64,000 nt of DNA from Clostridiaceae bacterium (GTDB taxonomy: Bacteria; Bacillota; Clostridia; Lachnospirales; Lachnospiraceae): assembly GCA_902363735.1 (NCBI GenBank), contig CABJBA010000006.1, forward strand, positions 62,001 through 126,000. Reading direction: 5' to 3'. Shown here piece after piece: positions 45,759 to 53,715 of the stretch (position 1 is its first letter; the number at the start of each line of letters is the position of its first letter). The position numbers and the translations under genes are program-made. The notes beneath the pieces were generated by a model. It had not been told where the DNA came from and made no database searches. It worked only from the letters and a program-made list of their open reading frames with translations.

Positions 45759-47012
45759 ATGATCCTTCTTTTGATTATTGCGGACGATTTTACCGGCGCA
45801 CTGGATACCGGTGTGCAGTTTGCCGCCCGTGGGATCAGGACACGGGTGGTGGTGGAGCCTGAGGTGGATTTTACTGCCCACGAGGCGAAGGTGCTGGTCG
45901 TGGATACCGAGACCCGCCATCTGCCCGCTGCCCAAGCCTATGACGCGGTTGCCAGACTGACTGAACGCGCCCAACGCGCCGGTGTTAGCTATATTTATAA
46001 AAAGACCGATTCAGCGCTGCGCGGCAACATCGGTGCAGAGTTGGCAGCTGTGCTGGAATCCAGTGGATGCAGCTATCTGCCGTTCCTGCCGGCCTTCCCT
46101 CAGACTGGGCGGATAACCCGCGGCGGCGTCCACTATGTGGATGGCGTACCAGTGACTGAAAGCCCTTTTGGTATCGACCCGTTTGATCCGGTAAAGCACG
46201 CAGTTATAACCGAACTGATTGCCGAACAGTGCAATCTGCCAGCCAGAAGTTTTCCTGCTCTGGCAGCAGGCAAAAACGTGCCTCAGGAGAAAGGTATTCT
46301 TGTGTTTGATGCGGCTGATGCCGCTGACCTTTACCAAACGGGTTATCAGCTGCTCAATCAAGGTGGTTTGCACATCATGGCAGGATGTGCCGGTTTTGGA
46401 GCAGTACTGCCTGAACTGCTCGGCATTGCCGCGGAAACACCTTGTCCTGTTCCGGAGCTCGACCCGCGCCTGTTAGTCGTCTGCGGCAGCGTCAATCCTA
46501 TTACACTGGCTCAGCTTGACAGAGCTGAAAATGCAGGATTCACCCGCCTGCGCCTGACCCCGCGTCAGAAACTGGACCCCGGATACTGGCAGAGCAATGA
46601 GGGAAAAGCAGAATTAACACGCATTGAGGAAACATTGGCCGTTAATCCTCACTGCATCATTGAAACCAATGACTGGGGGGGCAACCAGCCGACTGCGGAT
46701 TACGCAGCCGGGTTGGGCATTGACAGGGAGACTCTGCGTGTGCGCATTGTTGGCAGTCTGGGCCATTTGCTGGGCTCAATTTTCACAAGTCCTTCCCTGG
46801 GAACATTGTTGCTGACCGGCGGCGATACTCTTTTGCAATGCATGAGCAGTGTCGGCGTCAGAGAACTGGAACCGATCTGCGAGCTGGAAAGCGGAGTTGT
46901 ACTGGCCAGCTTCACCTACAACGGCTGTACCCGGCACATCATCACCAAATCAGGCGGCTTCGGACAGGAAAGCCTTCTGACCGATCTGGCAGTGCGAATT
47001 GCCCGAAACTAA
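45759..47012 (+). CDS. Four-carbon acid sugar kinase family protein (DUF1537; OtnK/DtnK-like)
   Basis: 417-residue ATP-dependent kinase of the family that phosphorylates D-threonate, D-erythronate or 3-oxo-tetronates at O4. The family start is clear: LLLIIADDFTGALDTGVQFA, then YKKTDSALRGNIGAELAAVL. The C-terminal nucleotide-binding part has LLTGGDTLLQCM and ITKSGGFGQESLL. The ATG at 45759 follows GAGAGGAGGAAACGC; an upstream in-frame start at 45645 would add 38 unrelated residues. It is the first gene of a run of five close genes. Together with the PdxA2-type dehydrogenase downstream, it fits the route from a four-carbon sugar acid to dihydroxyacetone phosphate and CO2. Confidence 0.92.
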   Translation: MILLLIIADDFTGALDTGVQFAARGIRTRVVVEPEVDFTAHEAKVLVVDTETRHLPAAQAYDAVARLTERAQRAGVSYIYKKTDSALRGNIGAELAAVLESSGCSYLPFLPAFPQTGRITRGGVHYVDGVPVTESPFGIDPFDPVKHAVITELIAEQCNLPARSFPALAAGKNVPQEKGILVFDAADAADLYQTGYQLLNQGGLHIMAGCAGFGAVLPELLGIAAETPCPVPELDPRLLVVCGSVNPITLAQLDRAENAGFTRLRLTPRQKLDPGYWQSNEGKAELTRIEETLAVNPHCIIETNDWGGNQPTADYAAGLGIDRETLRVRIVGSLGHLLGSIFTSPSLGTLLLTGGDTLLQCMSSVGVRELEPICELESGVVLASFTYNGCTRHIITKSGGFGQESLLTDLAVRIARN

Positions 47013-47060
47013 GTAATGCTGCATCTGCTGCAGCAGCAACATAAAATTGGAGGAAAAGAT

Positions 47061-48221
47061 ATGGCATACGCAAAACTTCCTGGGCTGACCTGGGATGGAA
47101 CCGTTTATGAGAATGAGGAGATGGGCACGTGCGAGGCGTTGCTTCCCACCGGCGGTTATCCTACTGCACATGCTCCTGCTATGGTAGAGCTGCCTGACGG
47201 CGATCTGCTGTGCTGTTGGTTTGCAGGTACCTACGAGGGCAGTGCAGATATACACATCATCTGCTCTGTTCTGCCCAAAGACAGTCCGGTATGGCTTCCC
47301 ATTGTTGATATTTCCAATGATCCTTCCCGCAGTGAGCAGAACCCTTCCCTGTTCTACGGCCCCGATCATGCTGTCTGGGCAATGTATACCGCTCAGCTGG
47401 ACCGTCAGGAGGGTAAGGACAATATGCAGTTTACTGCAGTGGTTCGTTGCCAGAAGAGTACCGACGGCGGCAGAACATGGGGGCCTTATGAGACGGTTTT
47501 CCCGGAAGAAGGTACTTTCTGCAGGCAACCTATTCAGATTCTTTCCAACGGCCGCTGGATATTTTCCAACTGGCTCTGCACCGATTCTGCCGACGGTCTC
47601 TCCGGTGATCCCAGTGCGTTTCGGATATCGGACGATAAGGGAAAGACGTGGCGTATGGTAATGATGCCTAAGAGCAACGGCCATGTCCATGCCAATGTCA
47701 TTGAGCTGGAACCTGGTCATCTGGTCGCTTTCATGCGCAACCGCGAGGCTTACCGCATCCACCGCAGCGAATCCTTTGATTGGGGTGAGTCATGGAGTGA
47801 ACCGGCGCCAACTCCGCTGCCCAACAACAACTCCAGCATCAGCGCCGTCAAGCTGCAGAGCGGCCGTATCGCCATTGCACATAATCCTACATGCACGCCA
47901 ACTCCCCAGCCCGGCAAAGCCGCTTGGCCCGGCCTGCGTTGTCCGGTGGCAGTTGCCTTGTCTGAGGACGGGGGCCTGACTTTCCCGATTATCCGCTGGA
48001 TGGAGCGGGGCGAGGGCTTCATAGGTGACGAGAATAAAACTAACAACAAACAGTATGAATATCCGTACATTATGCAGAGCCGTGACGGCATGCTGCATCT
48101 GGCCTATGCCGCACGCACCCGTCAGGGTATTAAGTACATTCGCTTTGAAGAGCAGGATATCCTGGGCCATAAGCGTGAAAGTATGGGAGTGTATAATCCG
48201 ACTGCAGCCCAAAGCCACTGA
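47061..48221 (+). CDS. Sialidase-like (BNR/Asp-box) protein, cytoplasmic
   Basis: 386-residue six-bladed propeller-type protein of the BNR_2 sialidase-like group. Asp-boxes are visible as STDGGRTW, SDDKGKTW, SFDWGESW and SEDGGLTF. The N-terminal HAPAMVELPDGDLLCCWFAG and the EQNPSLFYGPDHAVWAMYTA segment are typical of proteins annotated as exo-alpha-sialidases. No signal peptide is present: the protein begins AYAKLPGLTWDG, so it should act inside the cell on an imported substrate. The ATG at 47061 follows TTGGAGGAAAAG. Family members include hydrolases and lyases of acidic sugars. Given its neighbours it may split a glycosylated or unsaturated sugar acid rather than a sialoside. That is inference. 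Confidence 0.8.
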   Translation: MAYAKLPGLTWDGTVYENEEMGTCEALLPTGGYPTAHAPAMVELPDGDLLCCWFAGTYEGSADIHIICSVLPKDSPVWLPIVDISNDPSRSEQNPSLFYGPDHAVWAMYTAQLDRQEGKDNMQFTAVVRCQKSTDGGRTWGPYETVFPEEGTFCRQPIQILSNGRWIFSNWLCTDSADGLSGDPSAFRISDDKGKTWRMVMMPKSNGHVHANVIELEPGHLVAFMRNREAYRIHRSESFDWGESWSEPAPTPLPNNNSSISAVKLQSGRIAIAHNPTCTPTPQPGKAAWPGLRCPVAVALSEDGGLTFPIIRWMERGEGFIGDENKTNNKQYEYPYIMQSRDGMLHLAYAARTRQGIKYIRFEEQDILGHKRESMGVYNPTAAQSH

Positions 48222-48284
48222 TCATCTGCGGGTTATACCCCCCGGACATACAGATACTCAACACAAACCAAGGAGGCTTTAAAT

Positions 48285-49448
48285 ATGCTTACCACCTACA
48301 ACTTAAAAATGCCCCATGCCGTCTATGGCGGTGAAAACGCAATGGAAAACATCACAATGATCCTGAAAGCCAACGGGGTTAAGCGTGTGGCGATGTTTAC
48401 CGATAAGGGTATCGAGAATGCCGGCCTGTTTTCTCTGCCGGAAGAGGCAGTGAAGGCGTCCGGAGCTGATTATTATGTACTGGATGACCTGCCGCCGGAG
48501 CCAAGCTATACAGCAGTTCAGAAGCTGGTCGATCAATTCAAGGAAAGCGGAGCTGATATGATCGTTGCATGCGGCGGGGGCAGCGTTATGGATGCAGCCA
48601 AGCTGGCCAGCGTGCTTGTTACCGATGAGTACGGCGTCAAGGAACTGCTCGATGAGCCGGGACGTGCCAAAAAGTGTGTGCCCATTATTCTGATCCCAAC
48701 TACCGCCGGTACCGGAGCGGAGGTCACCCCCAATGCCATTGTTGCCGTGCCTGAAAAAGAGCTTAAGGTTGGCATTGTAAACGAAAATATGATTGCCGAT
48801 TACGTTATTCTGGATGCCCGTATGATCAAGAATGTGCCGCGCAAGATTGCAGCTGCAACCGGTGTTGATGCACTGGCACACTGCATCGAATGCTTTACCA
48901 GCAACAAGGCTAACCCATTCAGCGATCTCTATGCGCTTGAAGGCCTGGATTTGATTTTTAATAACATCGAAAAAGCCTGTGACGATCCTGAAGCAATGCA
49001 GGAAAAAAATCGTATGCAGATTGCGGCTTATTACGGCGGTTTGGCAATCACAGGCAGCGGAACAACTGCTGTGCATGCCCTAAGCTATCCTTTGGGCGGC
49101 AAGTACCACATCGCCCACGGTGTTTCCAATGCCATTCTGCTGGCACCGGTTATGCGCTTTAACGAGCCTGCTTGTCAGGAACGATTTGCAGCTGCCTATG
49201 ACCGCTGCTGCCATGATGAGATCAGAACCTGCAAGACAGCAGCCGAGAAATCCGCATGGATCATTACCCGACTGGAACAGATTGTTAAGCACCTTGACAT
49301 TCCAACCAGCCTTAAGGAATTTAATGTGCCGGAGAGCGATCTGGACAGCCTTGTGGAGTCCGGTATGCAGGTGCAGCGCCTGTTGGTCAACAACCCGCGC
49401 CCTGTCACCCCGGAGGATGCCCGAGCACTTTACAAACAGATTCTGTAA
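48285..49448 (+). CDS. Iron-containing alcohol dehydrogenase
   Basis: 387-residue group III (Fe-type) NAD(P)-dependent alcohol dehydrogenase. Family marks are ACGGGSVMDAAKLASVL for the cofactor loop, TTAGTGAEVTPNAIV, the metal-ligand segment HCIECFTSNKANPFSDLYAL, and HALSYPLGGKYHIAHGVSNA with two further His ligands. The start follows CCAAGGAGGCTT. In this cluster it probably interconverts a sugar-acid aldehyde or keto group and the matching alcohol, similar to fructuronate or 4-hydroxybutyrate-type dehydrogenases of the same fold. The exact substrate is not readable. It lies between the sialidase-like gene and the aldolase gene on the same strand. Confidence 0.92.
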   Translation: MLTTYNLKMPHAVYGGENAMENITMILKANGVKRVAMFTDKGIENAGLFSLPEEAVKASGADYYVLDDLPPEPSYTAVQKLVDQFKESGADMIVACGGGSVMDAAKLASVLVTDEYGVKELLDEPGRAKKCVPIILIPTTAGTGAEVTPNAIVAVPEKELKVGIVNENMIADYVILDARMIKNVPRKIAAATGVDALAHCIECFTSNKANPFSDLYALEGLDLIFNNIEKACDDPEAMQEKNRMQIAAYYGGLAITGSGTTAVHALSYPLGGKYHIAHGVSNAILLAPVMRFNEPACQERFAAAYDRCCHDEIRTCKTAAEKSAWIITRLEQIVKHLDIPTSLKEFNVPESDLDSLVESGMQVQRLLVNNPRPVTPEDARALYKQIL

Positions 49449-49479
49449 AAATATTTTATAAAAAATAAGGAGGAATTTC

Positions 49480-50388
49480 ATGAAAGCGATTGAACTTAAA
49501 GGTATTATCCCACCAATTCTCACCCCCATGCACGAGGACGGAAGCATTAATGTGGCCGAACTGCGCCACCAGGTTGACCGCATGATTGACAATGGTGTCC
49601 ATGCGCTGTTCCCTTTTGGTACCAACGGTGAGGGCTATATACTCAGCGGACAGGAAAAGCAGCTTGTACTGGAAACTGTTATTGAGCAGTGTAATGGCCG
49701 TGTTCCCGTCTATGCAGGTACCGGCTGCATTTCCACCAAGGAGACTATTGAGCAGAGCAAGATGGCACAGTCTGCCGGTGCAGATGTGCTGTCCATCATC
49801 ACACCCAGCTTTGCTGCTGCCAGCCAGGATGAATTGTACACCCACTACAAGGCTGTAGCTGAAGCGGTTGATATGCCTATTGTGCTGTACAACATCCCTG
49901 CCCGCACCGGTAATGCCCTGGCTCCTGCCACAGTAGCCCGTCTGTCCGAGATTGAAAACATTATAGGCGTCAAGGATTCAAGCGGAAACTTCACCAACAT
50001 TCTGGGTTACATCGACGCCGGAAAAAAGAAAACTAACGGAACGTTTTACACCTTGTCCGGCAATGATCAGCTAATCATCTGGACACTTCTGGCAGGAGGT
50101 ACCGGAGGTATCGCGGGCTGCGCCAACGTCTATCCGCACACAATGGCCTCTATTTATGATCTTTTTATGGAAGGAAAAATCGAAGAAGCCAAGGCGGCCA
50201 ACGAAAGCATCCAGAGTTTCCGTGCCTGCTTCAAATATGGCAACCCCAACACCATTGTTAAGACTGCAACCCGTCTGCTGGGCTACGATGTGGGACCTTG
50301 CCGTGCACCGTTCAACCAGGTGCCAGAGGAAGGCATCAAGGCTCTGACCAAGGTTCTTGAAGAAAACAAAGCCAAAGGTATGCACTAA
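49480..50388 (+). CDS. DapA/NanA family aldolase or synthase
   Basis: 302-residue (beta/alpha)8 enzyme of the dihydrodipicolinate synthase / N-acetylneuraminate lyase family. The Schiff-base lysine is Lys165 in GVKDSSG, and the catalytic tyrosine is Tyr137 in VLYNIPARTG. The pyruvate-binding motif is FGTNGEGY, where the usual GTTGE threonine pair is replaced by T-N. The housekeeping DapA would sit in a lysine operon; here all neighbours are sugar-acid genes. A role in cleaving a 2-keto-3-deoxy sugar acid to pyruvate and an aldehyde is therefore more likely. The start follows AAGGAGGAATTTC. Confidence 0.9.
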   Translation: MKAIELKGIIPPILTPMHEDGSINVAELRHQVDRMIDNGVHALFPFGTNGEGYILSGQEKQLVLETVIEQCNGRVPVYAGTGCISTKETIEQSKMAQSAGADVLSIITPSFAAASQDELYTHYKAVAEAVDMPIVLYNIPARTGNALAPATVARLSEIENIIGVKDSSGNFTNILGYIDAGKKKTNGTFYTLSGNDQLIIWTLLAGGTGGIAGCANVYPHTMASIYDLFMEGKIEEAKAANESIQSFRACFKYGNPNTIVKTATRLLGYDVGPCRAPFNQVPEEGIKALTKVLEENKAKGMH

Positions 50389-50406
50389 GAAAGAGGAGGT
50401 ACGACC

Positions 50407-51480
50407 ATGAATGAAAAGCCAATTGTCGGAATTACAATGGGCGATCCTGCCGGAAACGGTCCTGAGATCACTGTCAAGGCGCTTGCCCATGCCGATGTCT
50501 ATGACCGGTGCCGCCCCATTGTTGTCGGTGATGTCAAGATGATCGAACAGGCGGCCCATTTCGTTGGCCGTCCCGATATCAGGATTCACCGCTGTGAAAA
50601 GGTAAGCGAAGCATTATTTAGCCCCGGCACCATTGATGTGCTGCATATGGAACTGATTCCCGATGTCAAAGCATTTCCCATCGGGCAGGTCAGTGTGGCA
50701 GGCGGAAATGCTGCATTCCAGTGCGTTAAAAAAGTGATCGAACTGGCACTGTCCGGTGAGGTCGATGCTACCTGTACCAATGCGCTGAATAAAGAGTCTA
50801 TGAACAAGGCGCTGGAATTCTACCATGGTGAAAAATCTGACGGATACACCCATTTTGACGGCCATACTGAGATCTATGCGGCCTACACCAACACAAAAAA
50901 GTACACGATGATGCTGGCACACCAAGATTTGCGGGTGGTTCATATTTCTACTCATGTTTCGCTCCGTGAAGCCTGCGAACGGGTCAAAAAAGCGCGAGTT
51001 CTGGAGGTTATCCAGATTGCCAGCAAAGCCTGCAAGGATATGGGAATTGAGAATCCCAGGGTTGCTGTAGCCGGACTGAACCCGCATTGCGGTGAAAATG
51101 GTCTTTTCGGCACCGAGGAGATGGAGGAAATCAAGCCTGCCATCGAAACTGCCAAGGCCGAAGGAATTAACGCTATCGGTCCTATTCCGCCGGACAGCGT
51201 TTTCTCTGAGGCTCTCGGCGGCTGGTACGACATTATTGTCTGCATGTACCACGATCAGGGGCATATTCCTCTCAAGACGGTTGGTTTTGTCTATGACAGG
51301 GAAAAACAGATGTGGAAGGCTGTCGAGGGTGTCAATGTCACCCTTGGCCTGCCAATTATCCGCACCAGCGTGGACCATGGCACCGGATTTGCACTGGCCG
51401 GTAAAGGCACCAGTAACGAACTGAGCCTTGTTAACGCTATGGATTACGCCGTTCGTATGGTGAACGGCCGCAAGGCATAA
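50407..51480 (+). CDS. pdxA2: PdxA2-type 4-phospho-threonate/erythronate dehydrogenase
   Basis: 357-residue NAD-dependent metal enzyme of the PdxA family. Motifs are GITMGDPAGNGPEI, the His-bearing FDGHTEIYA, MYHDQGHIPLK and TSVDHGTGFALAGKGTSN. PdxA itself acts in pyridoxal phosphate synthesis. The PdxA2 branch, found beside DUF1537 kinases, oxidises 4-phospho-D-threonate or -erythronate, which then loses CO2 to give dihydroxyacetone phosphate. Its position four genes after such a kinase, with no other pyridoxine genes near, favours PdxA2. The start follows AAAGAGGAGGTACG, 18 bases after the aldolase stop. A terminator follows, so this is the last gene of the kinase operon. Confidence 0.9.
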   Translation: MNEKPIVGITMGDPAGNGPEITVKALAHADVYDRCRPIVVGDVKMIEQAAHFVGRPDIRIHRCEKVSEALFSPGTIDVLHMELIPDVKAFPIGQVSVAGGNAAFQCVKKVIELALSGEVDATCTNALNKESMNKALEFYHGEKSDGYTHFDGHTEIYAAYTNTKKYTMMLAHQDLRVVHISTHVSLREACERVKKARVLEVIQIASKACKDMGIENPRVAVAGLNPHCGENGLFGTEEMEEIKPAIETAKAEGINAIGPIPPDSVFSEALGGWYDIIVCMYHDQGHIPLKTVGFVYDREKQMWKAVEGVNVTLGLPIIRTSVDHGTGFALAGKGTSNELSLVNAMDYAVRMVNGRKA

Positions 51481-51499
51481 TTACCCTCCGGTTACGTTC

Positions 51500-51525
51500 A
51501 GGCGGGGCTTTTGTCCCGCCTTTTA
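51500..51525 (+). terminator. Intrinsic terminator of the kinase-pdxA2 operon
   Basis: AGGCGGG (51500-51506) pairs with CCCGCCT (51515-51521), followed by TTTT. It closes the five-gene operon 20 bases after the pdxA2 stop. Confidence 0.85.
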
Positions 51526-51800
51526 AGTTCTGGAAATAAGTGTTTTGCTTCTAAGAATGTTTTAATTTGAAACAAAATTGTACGCTTACCTTAGTTGTGT
51601 TTCAAAGATAAACATATTTTTACTAAAGATTTAAAATATTTTAAACTCGTTTCTAAATAAAACATATAGGGTGGCTTCTTTTATTGCTGCCGAATACAGC
51701 ATTCTATATAATTTATATAAGTTAAAGTCGTACTGAATTGTGCAAAAAGCTTAAAGCTTGCACCCAGTACCAGCTGTTAAGAAACAAGGAGGAAAATAAA
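51526..51800 (+). promoter_or_regulatory. Regulatory region of the permease gene
   Basis: Gene-free and AT-rich. It contains an inverted repeat TTTGAAACA (51566-51574) / TGTTTCAAA (51598-51606). It also has a second dyad GTGCAA (51740-51745) / TTGCAC (51758-51763), whose left half is part of the 14-mer ATTGTGCAAAAAGC shared with the regulator-kinase intergenic region. TATAAT-like sequences lie near 51700-51715. AAGGAGG at 51786-51792 serves the permease. The shared elements suggest control by the same PrpR-type regulator. Confidence 0.6.
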
Positions 51801-53078
51801 ATGACACTTCCAATGATTATTGCTCTTGCAATTACTGTATTCATGGTTATTCTGGTCATGACAGACAAACTGCCCTTTGGTGCACCGCCTCTGCTTGCAT
51901 GTCTGCTTCTGGTTATCTTTGGGGTGGCCGATATTAAGACCGCGTTTGCAGGTTTTTCCAACTCCACAATCGTTATGCTTGCATCCTTTATGGCGATTAT
52001 GGCGGCTCTGCAAAAGACCAGTTTTATCGCAACTTTTAAGAACGCCATGTACAATATGGCAAGTAAGGGCGGTTTCAAGGCCTATTTAATGCTGATCCTC
52101 ATTGTTATGCTGGGATGCAGCCTGTTTGGTACCGGCTCCACAGCGTACTATGTATTAACGATTGGTCTTCTCTCTACCCTTCCCTATAATAAAAAACTGC
52201 CTCCATCCAAGGTCGTCATGACTGCCGGATTTGCAGCTAACCACCCCTTGATTCCGCTGAATGTAGCACTGCAGTACGGTATTGTTCTGGCGGTTCTTAA
52301 CAGCGCCGGTGCGCTTGCTGAAGTTTCTATGGTAAAGTTCACAGTGGTAAACTTTATTCTTTCCATGGGCTTTCTGCTGCGATGCCTGCTTGCGTACAAA
52401 TCCCTTCCAGATCACCCCATTACAGAGGCAGCTCAGGATTCAACGGTTCAGGAAACCGCTGCTGCAACATTTCCCAAATGGAAAGAGTATGTAACTTATA
52501 TTGTATTTATCGCAGCTGTTATAGGAATGATCCTGCAAAGCAGTATTGGAGATGCCGGTTATGCCATTCCGGGTCTGGCTGTAGCTGTTCTGCTGGTGAT
52601 CGGCGTAATGAACTTTAAAGAGATCCGTGATTCTATCTGCTCCCCCATCATTCTGATGTCTGCAGGTGTTATCGGTATTGCCGATGCACTGGGCAACACC
52701 GGACTGACAAACCTTGTTGGCGAAACAGTGGCTAATATGCTGGGCAGCAATATCAATCCTTTTGTTCTGGTGTTTGCTTTCTGCATCCTTACCAGCGTGC
52801 TGGCAACGCTTACCGGTTCCACCATCGGCACCGTTTATGTTTTCGCACCTCTTGCCATAGCCACCTGCACCAACCTGGGTCTGAATCCTGTTGCTGCTGC
52901 GGTTGCAATTGTTATTTCCGGCTGGTGTGGTCATTTTCTGCCAATTGACGGTATGCCCGCCATGGTCATGGGTGTTGGAAATTACAAGCTCACAGAGTTC
53001 TGGAGATTTACCATTCCTATGTACTTTATCCGGTTGCTTGCCCTGACAGCTGGTGCGCTGCTGATGTTCCCCATGTAA
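51801..53078 (+). CDS. SLC13/ArsB-NhaD-type permease, probable sugar-acid importer
   Basis: 425-residue integral membrane protein with about eleven hydrophobic segments, beginning MIIALAITVFMVILVMTDKL and ending IPMYFIRLLALTAGALLMFP. The pattern FAGFSNSTIVMLASFMAIMA and the late repeat LTGSTIGTVYVFAPLAIATC, with GWCGHFLPIDGMPAMVMG, fit the ion transporter superfamily that includes SLC13 carboxylate carriers. The start at 51801 follows AAGGAGGAAAATAAA; a frame from 51738 would add 21 polar residues without a site. It lies directly after the sugar-acid operon and shares upstream elements with it, so it likely brings in the substrate. A medium-chain acid is expected rather than a simple sugar. 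Confidence 0.85.
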   Translation: MTLPMIIALAITVFMVILVMTDKLPFGAPPLLACLLLVIFGVADIKTAFAGFSNSTIVMLASFMAIMAALQKTSFIATFKNAMYNMASKGGFKAYLMLILIVMLGCSLFGTGSTAYYVLTIGLLSTLPYNKKLPPSKVVMTAGFAANHPLIPLNVALQYGIVLAVLNSAGALAEVSMVKFTVVNFILSMGFLLRCLLAYKSLPDHPITEAAQDSTVQETAAATFPKWKEYVTYIVFIAAVIGMILQSSIGDAGYAIPGLAVAVLLVIGVMNFKEIRDSICSPIILMSAGVIGIADALGNTGLTNLVGETVANMLGSNINPFVLVFAFCILTSVLATLTGSTIGTVYVFAPLAIATCTNLGLNPVAAAVAIVISGWCGHFLPIDGMPAMVMGVGNYKLTEFWRFTIPMYFIRLLALTAGALLMFPM

Positions 53079-53136
53079 GGATCTGGGAAATGGAATATAA
53101 AACGTTGACTCAGATTTTAGAGAAAGAGGTATAACT

Positions 53137-53484
53137 ATGAAAAATAAATTTGAACTGGAACATATTGGTTTTAATACCCCCAATGCAGAGGAAGCAGAAA
53201 AGCTGGCACAGCTTCTGAGCTTGATGTTTAATCTGGAACCTCGTCACGGACAGAAGTCCGAATTCGGCGGTCCTTACTTTGAATGCATGAAGGCTCCTTT
53301 TCTGGGAACAAACGGCCATATCGCCATGCGTACCCCGGATTTGACTGCCGCTGTAGAAGAATTGAAAGAGAAGGGTTTTTCTTTTAACATGGACACCGCT
53401 GCCTACACGGATGAAGGCGGGTTGAAAAATGTTTATCTGGACGGTGAGTATGGCGGTTTTGCCATACATATTATGCAGAAATAA
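53137..53484 (+). CDS. VOC superfamily protein (glyoxalase-like)
   Basis: 115-residue vicinal oxygen chelate fold protein. It starts FELEHIGFNTPNAEEAEKLA, with the first metal His in LEHIGF. It continues GTNGHIAMRTPDLTAAVEEL, with a second His, and ends NVYLDGEYGGFAIHIMQK, typical of the family. The start follows AGAGAAAGAGGTATAAC. It is the last gene of the catabolic block, 58 bases after the permease and followed by a terminator, so probably co-transcribed with the permease. It may be an epimerase, lyase or detoxifying enzyme for a reactive intermediate of the pathway; the family is too diverse to decide. Confidence 0.82.
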   Translation: MKNKFELEHIGFNTPNAEEAEKLAQLLSLMFNLEPRHGQKSEFGGPYFECMKAPFLGTNGHIAMRTPDLTAAVEELKEKGFSFNMDTAAYTDEGGLKNVYLDGEYGGFAIHIMQK

Positions 53485-53494
53485 GGGATATAAG

Positions 53495-53535
53495 TGCCCG
53501 GTCACTGGCAGTCAGCCAGCGGCCGGGCTTTTTTC
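53495..53535 (+). terminator. Intrinsic terminator after the VOC gene
   Basis: GCCCGG (near 53496) pairs with CCGGGC (53523-53528), followed by a run of six T. The loop itself can fold (CTGGC/GCCAG). It ends the catabolic region. Confidence 0.85.
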
Positions 53536-53626
53536 TTGCAGCAGCGGTCTGCTTTGGCAGCCGTATAGGCTGGAAAGCGAATAAACAACGGATAATGGAA
53601 AAGCATAAATTTTTATAAAAAAATTG

Positions 53627-53657
53627 ACTTGACACAAGTAAATATGTTTGTTATATT
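53627..53657 (+). promoter_or_regulatory. clpB promoter with palindrome over the -35
   Basis: TTGACA (53629-53634) and TATATT (53652-53657) are 17 bases apart. The -35 lies within ACTTG-ACA-CAAGT (53627-53639), a 13-base palindrome, and a further CAAGT half appears about 30 bases downstream. No CIRCE element and no CtsR heptad repeat is visible, although one of these would be expected for clpB in Firmicutes. Confidence 0.6.
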
Positions 53658-53715
53658 ACATATAGAACAAGTGAAATAATGGAAGTATATGAAACAGAAA
53701 AAGGAGGGTACTCTC

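Noticed and set aside
48303..49076. 257-codon minus-strand open frame over the alcohol dehydrogenase
   Set aside because: The + strand frame is a clear iron alcohol dehydrogenase with all metal ligands. The minus frame is His/Cys-rich noise caused by GC-rich codons.
49480..50388. Housekeeping dapA for lysine synthesis
   Set aside because: The active-site residues fit the superfamily, but the neighbours are all sugar-acid genes and no other lysine gene is present. A catabolic aldolase is more likely.
50407..51480. Biosynthetic pdxA for pyridoxal phosphate
   Set aside because: No other pyridoxine gene is nearby, while a DUF1537 kinase is in the same operon, the known setting of the PdxA2 branch.
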